64,000 nt of DNA, from contig AP026539.1 in assembly GCA_026075535.2 (NCBI GenBank), positions 7,502,001 through 7,566,000 of the forward strand, given 5' to 3'. Under the pieces are notes generated by a model. That model was not told the DNA's origin. It saw only the letters and a list, made by a program, of their open reading frames with translations, and made no database searches. A program made the translations under genes and the position numbers. Within the stretch, counting starts at the first letter, position 1, and each line of letters begins with the position of its first letter. The stretch is from Tricholoma matsutake. Taxonomy: Eukaryota > Basidiomycota > Agaricomycetes > Agaricales > Tricholomataceae. Positions 32,110 to 41,001 of this stretch are shown here, in pieces.

Positions 32110-34510
32110 TCACTGGTTATGACGAGGAATAAGCCCGAAAAATCGACCTCTCTTTGCTTTAGCTTCTATTTTCGCTCGCACTTCCTGCTCTACCTCTTGG
32201 TCGGAGAAGTGTCCACCGAGAGAATACCAAACAACGGAGGCCATTCCCAGCACCGCAGTGAAGACACACCTGCAAATAAAAGGGATATACCGTCACGGTC
32301 AGCGAAGTCGAGCATCAAACACGACGGGATATTTACGCAAACATGGCCCCGATACCCTTGGGATGCCATCCAAGATGCTGGTGATAAGGACCCAAAGGCA
32401 GGCCGGCCAAATTTGTAGTCGATGCGAATCCAGCGGCATTACCGGAGAACGGCTTGCCTAGTGCTTTGCAATTCTCGTACATGACTTGAGGAACTTTGTT
32501 CCGCTGTTGAGCCAGAAGAGGTGCCTCGATTAGCTGGATAGCTAATCCAGATTCTAGATGCCACTCAATATGGCCTGCCAAAACTTATTAGAATACAAAC
32601 ATCAAAGGCACGAACACCACCCCACAATGCATAAACCAAACACCTGGGTTATTTGCTACAATGCGAAGAGTCGCCGAGGCCTTCGAGGGAATCACGATGG
32701 TGTCTCGACGAATCGGGTTTGCTTGACCCTCTACGATAGGAGGGTTTAATGCTGGATCATTTGAGGTATAGTTCTCTGAACGACCAATGATCTGGAACTT
32801 ATGACCATGTAAATGGCTGTGATTGTGATGGTATTCACCATCCATCCAACTTCATGTACATGGAAGACGCTTACAAAGGATGTTTGCCCACATCTCCGTT
32901 CTTGATAACGAGGTCAACCACATCGAAGGGATCCAAAACAAAGCTGGAAGGCCCGTATGCCTGCGGGACAGTTGCATTTGAACCCAGGCTGAGCGCAGAA
33001 AAGACCGCTGGTACAAGCGGCGAGTTATACGTGATTTCGTTGAACATTGCACGGTTGGTACCGTCATCCATAGTGGCGAATAAGACTTCCAACTCAATAG
33101 TTCTGGTCACGACTGGCTGGGCTTCTTTGACCACAGGGACGAGAGAGAAGTCGGCAATGTCATGGTATTGGTTGATAAATCCAAGATTTGTTATCGGAGC
33201 CGACAAGTTGTATGTAATAGAAGATGTGATATCTGCATATCGTATGCCTCAGTAGAAGACGGAGAGATGCAAACAATGACTTTTGCATACTGATTTGTAA
33301 GTTAGGCGGGACTTTATCAAACATACTTGTGTCCATGTTGGCGTGAATGGCCCAATTTGCTGACGTATCGTTGCGCGCCTGGACAAGCACCGAATATCGC
33401 TGAGCAACAGCGATGGTGACCAGATCGGTTGAACTTTGCTCGATATCTGTCTGCATACATCAAAGGTATGTCAATCCTCCGACAATTTATACAGGCATAT
33501 AAGATGCCTTACACCGTCAACCTCAATGAGGCGCATACTATGACCATCAATCCAGAAGAAGAATGCGGACAAAGCAGACATATTGATGATGCGGAGCCGG
33601 TAGGTCTTTCCAGGTACGAACGGTAGGGTAGCATTTTCATTGAATCCGACTGCCGAGGTGACAGCAGCGGGTGAGGTCCCAGTTATTGGGCCAAGGTAGG
33701 ACCCATTCTGGGCGAAATAAATGAGACCTGAATCTGCAACCAAACGAGTGAGATCAAGAAGAAAACAACGTGGAAGCACTCGCCGGGGATGGGTTCGGCG
33801 CCTCGTGGATTTGCAATGCTGATGAAATGCTTTAGAAGCGCCGAGTGTTCGTGGTGATACCAGTCTCCGAGTACAACGGTAAATTCGTCATCATACATAT
33901 AGTATTCTTTTTGAGGGTGGAGAACAAGTGGTGCACGAAGGCCATCCGCATATTGACCCTGTTCGAGACATTGATGAGTGGCCGTTGAACTGTGAATATA
34001 ACGTACTAATGCATGGGCATGAACCCAGTAAGTTCCCCATTGACCTGAAGAGTTTATGGGGACCAGATAGTCGAATTGTCCACCTGGCGGGATACCACTG
34101 CGCAATAGTATAGGCTCAGTCATTTATCAAGAAAGTAAAAAATTACCATTCGGACACTCCTTGAGCGCCATCCATCCATGATGAGGAGTTAAAAAACATT
34201 CCATGGTGGTGGAGGGTTGACAGCTGGTCCAGGGAGTTTGTGACATGCACTACAAGTGAATCGGCAGTATGCACGTCTACTGGTGGTGGCCTATGAGTTG
34301 AGATATTAACGAAATATACAAATGCACTTGAAATTAGAGTTACGGCCAGGTTCCATTTACGCCAATGACTTGGCGTTCAAAAAGGCCGTCAGGATTTGCA
34401 CTCTTAACGTAAGTGAGGTTCCACCACAATTCCTGTACGCCAGCTAGAACAGGTGCTAGAAAAGCTAGCAGGGTAAGTAGGAGACACCAGAATTTCGCTG
34501 TGAAATTCAT
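32110..34510 (-). CDS. FET3: Multicopper ferroxidase FET3, 10 exons
   Basis: FET3 is a plasma-membrane multicopper oxidase that converts Fe(II) to Fe(III) outside the cell and hands it to FTR1. Exons on the minus strand are 34510-34344, 34290-34147, 34097-34007, 33958-33784, 33733-33513, 33450-33291, 33232-32875, 32816-32626, 32574-32337 and 32269-32110. They total 1905 nt (634 residues). The start at 34510 begins the signal peptide MNFTAKFWCLLLTLLAFLAP; an in-frame Met four codons upstream is the alternative. Copper motifs are LHHHG (usually HWHG), WVHAH, HLHGHKF and HCHIEWHLE. A C-terminal segment (VFTAVLGMASVVWYSLGG) is a membrane anchor with a basic tail. Intron 4 (33734-33783) uses a GC donor, GCGAGT. 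It is divergent to FTR1. Confidence 0.95.
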
Positions 34511-34616
34511 GTGGGAGAACACAGAATGTAGGGAGCTTGCAGGCTCGGAATTGGACCATCTTTATGTAAAACTAAAAGGTGGATCGGCTCGAAGTCAATA
34601 GATCTATACGATCGTT

Positions 34617-34625
34617 ATCTGATAA
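34617..34625 (+). promoter_or_regulatory. Iron-type GATA site 1 (ATCTGATAA)
   Basis: This exact ATCWGATAA match lies about 107 bp upstream of the FET3 start codon. It is the copy nearest FET3. Confidence 0.65.
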
Positions 34626-34898
34626 ATGTGTGGAAATGCATTACACGTGATGGTTTTCGGGCTTTTTCGGGCTGCTAATATATCACGCTAATTTGTTACA
34701 TAAGTATACGAAAGTCTAGGCGAGCTTCGCTGCCAGTGCTATGTATCAGATTCTCTTGCGGACGTGAACCTGCGCAGCCCCAGTGGGAAGCTTGTGGCAG
34801 ACCCTTGCACTTCTCTTCCCTTCGCCCTGCAAAACTGCATACTACCGCTCGGCCCACATAAGTCCGAAAAGCCCAAGTCCGAGGCCGTGAGAGAGATC

Positions 34899-34907
34899 TT
34901 ATCAGAT
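34899..34907 (-). promoter_or_regulatory. Iron-type GATA site 2 (ATCTGATAA)
   Basis: The plus strand reads TTATCAGAT, which is an exact ATCTGATAA on the minus strand. It lies about 135 bp upstream of FTR1 and 18 bp from site 3, in the opposite orientation. Confidence 0.68.
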
Positions 34908-34924
34908 GCACCCCAAAACTGCCA

Positions 34925-34933
34925 ATCTGATAA
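34925..34933 (+). promoter_or_regulatory. Iron-type GATA site 3 (ATCTGATAA)
   Basis: This exact match lies 108 bp upstream of the FTR1 start codon. With site 2 it forms a closely spaced inverted pair. Confidence 0.68.
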
Positions 34934-34967
34934 GAAAATCATGAAATTAGATCTTCCGCTTCTTCAC

Positions 34968-34973
34968 TATAAG
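34968..34973 (+). promoter_or_regulatory. FTR1 TATA box
   Basis: TATAAG lies 68 bp upstream of the FTR1 start codon, a suitable distance for a short leader. Confidence 0.55.
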
Positions 34974-35040
34974 TAATATTCTTATATATGTCGTCCCTGC
35001 TGAGTATTCCGGCCGTTCACAGAATTCCACTTTGTTCAGT

Positions 35041-36706
35041 ATGGGCAAAAACCTTTTCTCTGTCCCCATTTTCTTCATTGTCTTTCGCGAGACCCTTGAA
35101 GCAGCCATCATCATTTCCGTTCTTCTAGGCCTTGTCGAACAAATCGTTCAAGACGATCCTAATCGACTGACTAACGTGGTTCAAACTACTGCGGGCGATA
35201 GTACGGATGATTCTCTTCCTAGTCCTGTCGCTTCAGATCCAGAGGACGCCACGATTCGCAGTCGACGCCTCATTCGAAAGCTGAGAATTCAAGTAATTGT
35301 TCGCTGCAACGTCATACGAGACGCATCTAACCAATGTTCTGCAGATTTTCCTAGGCGCAGGTCTCGGACTCCTTATTGCAATGTCTATTGGTGCTGCGTA
35401 CGTCGACTTCTCTGACACCATCATCAACTGAACTAATGACCAATGGACGTTGTAGCTTCCTCGCGGTTTGGTTTAGGAGGGCTGCAGACCTTTGGGCCAA
35501 GTCCGAAAAGCTCTGGGAAGGTCTCTCCATCAGCTAATAGAAGCTCCATATTCTCATATATATCAGGGATTTTCGAGTTCGTTGCAGCCCTCATGATTTT
35601 TATCATGGGCGTAACGATGCTTAAAATGGACAGAGGTACTTTTTCCTCTCCTGACTTTCATTTTTGTAATCAAGTTTTAACACGTCCCCTATGTAGCAAA
35701 ATCAAAATGGCGTGTAAAGCTTCAACGAGCATTTGAGGGGCAGCGTGCGTTATTTATTGGAAGATAACGTTGGTGTTGACCACTTCTTAGACGTCGATGG
35801 TCGAACAAAGACTGGAAAATGGGTTTTATTTACTCTGCCTTTCATATCCGTTTTGCGAGAAGGTTGGCTGTACTCCTTCGCTTAAATTAATATACTCACG
35901 TGTTTACTACAGGAATAGAAGGAGTTGTTTTCGTTGGAGGTGTTTCATTAGGCCAGCCCGCCACCTCCATCCCAATTGCTGCCATCGTTGGATTGATTAG
36001 CGGAATTTCTTGTGGATTCATCATATACCAGTTTGCAAGTCGAGCAAGTAAGGGTATTGCTCAGTACAGCTTTCCTTTTTCTGACTTCCTCCTTATACAA
36101 GCTTTACGAATCTTTTTGATCATCATGACCAACTTCCTCCTGCTCATCGGTGCTGGGTTGTTTAGCAGAGCCACCGCGGCATTCGAGACAAATGCATTCA
36201 ATCACATAGTTGGTGCCAACATTGACGATACTGGTGGCACTGGCCCAGGGTCATACCGTGTGCAAGGTAATGTGTGGCATCTTGACTGTTGCTCGCCAGC
36301 GTCTGGACAGAATTGGTCCATATTCAATGCCATTTTTGGGTGGGACAATAATGCTACAAGTAACTTCAACAACCTTGAACATCTTGGTGTAATTACTCAC
36401 CATCAATTCCATAGTCGGATCCGTTTTGTCATACATATTTTACTGGCTCGCCGTTATAATTGCCCTTGCCTATATGAAATACACTGAGGTCAGTTTGGCT
36501 ACGGATGGAGCATAACGACTGATGTCGTGACTCGGACAACCTCATAGGGAAGAATCAAGCTCTTTGGTCGCGGATCAGCTGCTTACCGCCGTCATATTGC
36601 CCGCCGAAGCTCCGGTGATGAGAAGGAAGACACGGAAGACAGCAAGGATGTTATGGAGGGAACCGGGGCCCTTCTTGAAAGAATCCATACCCTCCCACGC
36701 TCGTAA
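35041..36706 (+). CDS. FTR1: High-affinity iron permease FTR1, 10 exons
   Basis: FTR1 is the membrane permease that takes Fe(III) from FET3 into the cell. Exons are 35041-35292, 35345-35397, 35456-35520, 35567-35635, 35697-35744, 35791-35862, 35913-36047, 36102-36359, 36415-36488 and 36548-36706. They total 1185 nt (394 residues). The first iron-binding motif reads RETLE in FFIVFRETLEAAIIISVLLG, where the yeast protein has REGLE. The second, REGIE, is split by the intron at 35863-35912. Other landmarks are VFVGGVSLGQPATSIP, DDTGGTGPGSY, NVWHLDCC and FNAIFGW. Several hydrophobic segments fit a seven-helix topology, with a charged cytosolic tail (SSGDEKEDTEDSKD). It is coupled to FET3 through the shared promoter. 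Confidence 0.95.
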
Positions 36707-37119
36707 TTATGGAGTCTAACCTAACAACCCTCATATTGGTTCGCTTCCACTCTTCACCAAACAGCCACTAAAATTTGTATGTCTTGCTAACACCAGAAGC
36801 TCGCGACGCACATCATGTATATTTGTCAATACTTGACGGAAATAGAACTAAAGAAATGGTACTATTTATTTGGGGTAGCCTTTGATATCCTTCAACCTCG
36901 AGGCTATTGACCCAACTGCCTGAGACCCCCGGCGGACAGGGGATTTTCGGTCCTATAGACTGGACCTTTAAACACTATGGTTATGTCTCGATCTGTGTCT
37001 CATCTAATAGGCCAAACACCACCTATGCTACTCATTGCTTGGTCTCTCATGTTGAAGAAGCTCGAAACTATGACTGTTTTCTTTTGGAACTGTTTGATTT
37101 TGCTATGTAACCTTGTGTG
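36707..37119. other. FTR1 downstream spacer
   Basis: The segment holds the FTR1 3' end and then sequence with no recognised gene. The switch from host-gene to repeat-like sequence falls at about 36900. Confidence 0.5.
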
Positions 37120-38185
37120 TCCATATATTTGACAAGAAACATCTTGCAAGCAATGTTGTGAGATACTTTGACAGCCAGCTACCCCCATAGTACTGTGGAA
37201 CTGGTGTAGTCTGACATTATCATGGTGGAATGTCCAGTGCCTGTTCACGCTGCTTTTACAGAGAAAGATGGGCATTGCAAGATCATGTGTGCAACATCTG
37301 GTGAATCTGTGGTACAACTTTGGACTCTGCAATCAATTAAAACTATGTTTTTGTATAATGATCAGTTTTTTAGGGTGTAGACTTTGCTGATGTCAAAATC
37401 GTCTGCAATGCTGGGCTTCCAAGTGACATTGTGGAAGTGCTACAGCATGGTGGATGGGTGGTTTGGCATGAGGGAGATAAGGGCCTTTTATGAGCCATGG
37501 GCTCTCTCAATTTTACTGGAGGACTTTGCCAATGGAAATGCTATGGACCCTGATTGACCTCGTGCAGACTACAAGACAATTTGCAAGACATGCAACCGGG
37601 CATCATTCTCTTCTGTCAAGCTTGTCCAATGCAAAATGTGTCTTCGTTACTTTTTTTCTGGCTATCTCAATGATACATCACCAAATAGTGTGTGGCTATG
37701 ATACTTTTGAAATATATGTTAAAAATCCGAAGCACTTGATTTCTCAACTGATTTCTGCTGCAATTAGCATGGAGCAGGCACTTTCAATCTTGCCGATTTC
37801 CTGCCTGGACCATTGTTCAAAGGCGAGATACTAGCCACTAAACCCAAATGCAAGAGGCCCACTGGATATCATGCAACCAAAGATCGACCAGCTCTTGACT
37901 CTTGCCTCATTTTGTGGCTCAAACAAACACATGCAACTGAGTCTCTCCATGGTGTCTGAGCCATGTACAATATACTTTCACACCAGCAGCATGTCAAACT
38001 TGTTCATGTGCTGTCAAACTTCATTCACTCTCCTCAAGACATTGTTACATTAATTGAAGAAAGTGATGAGTGGGGCAAGGAGTAGGCAGCACCTTTGGCT
38101 GAACTGATTGTGAAGTATGATGAGGAGCTCAAGGCTCCATCAAAATTGAATCAACCCTCTCAGAAGAAAAGAAAGATGGCATGAA
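37120..38185 (+). pseudogene. RecQ-like DNA helicase C-terminal pseudogene
   Basis: Conceptual translation shows parts of a RecQ-type helicase of the kind expanded in Agaricomycetes. These are VVRYFDSQLPP, HYHGGMS and CATSGES in the second RecA-like lobe. After a likely intron ending at 37370 come VDFADVKIVCNAGLPSDIV and VLQHGGWVV, where the arginine finger block normally reads QRGGR. The C-terminal region has EPWALSI and CNRASFSSVKLVQCKMCLR. It ends in ESDEWGKE...LAELIVKYDEEL and KKRKMA. Frame changes and TGA/TAG stops are scattered throughout. The N-terminal helicase lobe is missing. Gypsy2 is inserted 28 bp downstream. Confidence 0.68.
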
Positions 38186-38213
38186 TTTAACTGGAGACCA
38201 TTTGTAACTATAC

Positions 38214-38569
38214 TATAAGGGCAACCTCAGCCTCTAGCAAAGGGAAATCTGAAGGGAAAACTCTGAGGACCCCTTTGCCAATGCCCAGTATATGTGAAGA
38301 CTGCAAAAATCAAATAATAATAGAAAAGGTGGAGATAGGCAGATCAAGGCCACTGAATGACATCATACCAAGGAGTAGATGTCGGAAGGGGTGCTCTGCC
38401 TCTAAATATAAAACTGTTAACATGCACAAATGTGATAGAAGGGAAAATTAGTAATAAACTAAGGAAAAATCATAGAAAATGAAGAATAGGAGGAAATGAA
38501 GTGAGGAAAAATATAGGATGAATGTAAAAAATAGGAACAAAACATGGGGCATCTCCTAGTCCCCTTACA
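38214..38569 (-). repeat. 3' LTR of Gypsy2, internally shortened
   Basis: This 356 bp LTR has the same ends as Gypsy1 (TATAAGGGCAACC and CCTAGTCCCCTTACA on the plus strand), but one CTAGCAAAGGGAAATCC unit and its spacer are deleted. The purine tract AGAAAGGGTGTGA (complement of 38570-38582) adjoins it. Confidence 0.88.
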
Positions 38570-38656
38570 TCACACCCTTTCTAAGATGCATTGCCCCGAT
38601 GCATTCAAAATCACATATGACCAAAGTCAGTGACGATGCAGTGCAGCAGTGTGCCA

Positions 38657-39230
38657 TCAGTGGAATTCCTTGACTAACCAAGGGGCATTCACATTGGCCT
38701 CTTCGACCCATGAGTTCCCCTCATACCCATAACCCTTCCAGTGCACCAAATACTGGAGTTTTCCTTGAAGCAACTGGCTGTCCAAGATCAACTCGACTTC
38801 GTACTGGGGTTCTCCCTCAATCACTGTAGGCAGTGGTGGTGGATGTGAATGGCAACCCAGGAATGGATCTTGGGGAGCTGGAAGGAGTTTGATGACATGG
38901 AAGACTGGGTGGAGTCTGGACATGGAGGCTGGGAGGCGTAGATGATAGGCATGCACTCCAACACACTTGACAATGGGGAAAGGTCCCAGGAAGCAATGAG
39001 TGAGTTTCTTGGACAGATGTGTAGTGGAGATGTCACTGGAGTCAAGATAAACTTGATCACCAACCTTGAACTGAGGGGTCAGAGAATGGTGTTGGTTGTA
39101 AAAGTGCACCATGTCATCCTTCACCTTTGCTAAGGGTGCCTTTGCCTCCTCCAAGTTATCCTGCATGCATTCTGTGAACTCATTCACCATCTCGATGTGT
39201 GAGGGAGTTTGGCAAGGTTCAAATCCCATG
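38657..39230 (-). pseudogene. Gypsy2 integrase C-terminus with chromodomain
   Basis: This open frame of 190 codons shows the Gypsy integrase C-terminal block FKVGDQVYLDSSDI and LGPFPIVKCVG, followed by RLHPVFHVIKLLP. A chromodomain follows: YEVELILDSQLLQGKLQYLV and HWKGYGYEGNSWVEEANV. Chromodomains guide chromovirus integration to particular chromatin. The frame has no internal stop but is cut from its N-terminal part by Gypsy3 at 39231. Confidence 0.9.
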
Positions 39231-39848
39231 TGTTACAACTTTGCTTTTGTAACCTGCAATAACTAAAGCATACTTTGGTGAGACTGGGTATTTCATTTTT
39301 CTTTCCCTCCACTCACGACATGACCCAGACCAATAGGGACCCTCCGATCTGACTCCCACTATTTGACTGGCTGTGTCGCAGCAGTCCTTGACATCGGATC
39401 CTTGACATCGGATGCCTCATGCTCGGCATGAGGCTTATTGTTCTATTGTTCTTTCTATTATTACTTGACAAGGATCTTGTATTCCGATTGGACAATAGAC
39501 ATCTCTGAACCATATATAAGCTACAGTAATACTGCCTGTATTCCTTAGCTTGACCTAATTCAAACAATGGTCTTAAATTCAATCCGAACAACTCGACAAC
39601 TCAGAAAGTCTCTGAGTTGTGATTACTCAAACTTGACAGTTGGAAAGCCTCCAACTGTGATACACGAACCGACAGTCTACTCAGAAAGCCTCTGAGTATG
39701 GACAGCCATAATGACTTGAGGAAGTACCCAAGTGAAGGTCAAGGCCCGATACACTAGGAAAGCCTCCTAGTGTGATACCAACACAGTTGGAAAGCCTCCA
39801 ATTGCGATACACGAAACCAAGACTGAGTTGAGACCTATAGTCTTAACA
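39231..39848 (+). repeat. 5' LTR of Gypsy3
   Basis: This 618 bp LTR starts TGTTACAACTTTGC and ends TATAGTCTTAACA. It has TATATAA at 39513-39519 and the presumed transcript start at 39547. Short inverted motifs of the form xxGGAAAGCCTCCxx and CAGAAAGCCTCTGAG recur near its 3' end. Confidence 0.92.
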
Positions 39849-39850
39849 AA

Positions 39851-39860
39851 AGGTCAAGCT
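39851..39860 (+). promoter_or_regulatory. Gypsy3 self-priming primer-binding site
   Basis: AGGTCAAGCT begins two bases after the 5' LTR. It is the exact complement of AGCTTGACCT at 39547-39556, located about 30 nt downstream of the LTR TATA box. This fits Tf1/sushi-type self-priming. No tRNA-like TGG primer site is present. Confidence 0.7.
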
Positions 39861-40132
39861 GATCTACGAAGTCCACCTACCTAGGTGCAGACACAACGTC
39901 TTTTAGACAAAGCCCAGACAGACCTCTGACAGGAGCACTGACATCAGGAAGAACCCCGTGGTATAGATACCAGGGTCGACTAGTACAATACTCAGAACCA
40001 GCGCAGAAGTGGTTCTCAAAGGGAACAAGTGACAAAGAACCCCAATACCTTGACAAAGAAGATTTCAGATCTTTGGATAAAGAAGAAACCCCAGAATGAG
40101 ACCCATTCTCCCTATCCAATAACAACATCGAC

Positions 40133-40984
40133 ATGTCTACTGAACCCACTGCATCAACCAAGGAGATCAGAATATGAACCCCCTCCAACTTCACAGGGGA
40201 CTGAACTAGAACTGCAAAGTTCTTACAAGAAGTGAAACTCTATTTGAGAGTGAACCATGGAATCTACGACACCAACAAGAAGAAGATGATCTTTGCATTG
40301 TTGTTCATGAATGGAGGAACTGCTGTGCCCTGGGCACAGACTTGGGCAGAAAAGGAAGACCTAGGAACCTGGTCAACCTTTGAATCGGCACTCAAGACAG
40401 TGTTCACACCGATCGATGAAGCTGGCAGAGCCAGGACAGAGATGAAAACATTGAAGCAGGGACAGGACCTGGAGGACTACATAGCGCAGTTCTGAATCCT
40501 GCAAGAGAAGGCAGGAATCAATGATGACACCGCACTCATTGAACTCTTTATGGATGGGCTGAACCCCAAGCTCCTCAAAAGAGTTTTCAATATGGAAACA
40601 ATCCCCACGACTTTGGAAGGAATGATCAATGCTGCCTGCAAGTACGATGGACAGTGGAGGAGAGCAAAGGCCATAGCAGGGAGGTTACAACAGACTTTGA
40701 TGAAGAAACTCCCTGCCTCTAGGGCAAAGGAAACCCCACTCGAGATCAACCACCTCTCCTACCAGGAGAGGATCGAACACATGAAAAAAGGATTGTGCTT
40801 TGTGTGCCACCAGCCTGGACACAGAGCAACTGAACACAAGAAAGAGGAAACAAGGACCGAGGACTGGCCTTTCCTGAAGAACAAAGGCAGAGAAGCCTAC
40901 TCGAAGATCCAAGCAATCTTGAATGAAATCGATGGAGAAGAGAAGGCGACAGCTGTCGTTGCCATTGGGGATGAGGGTTTTTAA
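40133..40984 (+). pseudogene. Gypsy3 gag
   Basis: One frame runs from the Met at 40133 to TAA at 40982-40984. It is interrupted by TGA at 40175, 40202 and 40493. The core has VKLYLRVNHGIYDTNKKKMI and AQTWAEKEDLG, then LIELFMDGLNPKLLKRV of the gag capsid region. A CCHC zinc knuckle, CFVCHQPGHRATEH, lies at about 40798-40839. Without the stops it would be about 283 residues. Confidence 0.88.
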
Positions 40985-41001
40985 AGGGGTGGCCTGCCTC
41001 G

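Larger units (their letters stand above)
34511..35040. promoter_or_regulatory. Shared FET3-FTR1 divergent promoter
   Basis: This 530 bp region separates the start codons of FET3 (leftward) and FTR1 (rightward). It contains three exact ATCTGATAA motifs and a TATA box for FTR1. Such motifs are bound by iron-sensing GATA repressors (SreA, Urbs1, Fep1) in other fungi. Co-repression under iron sufficiency is therefore the likely mode, but this is inferred. Confidence 0.75.
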
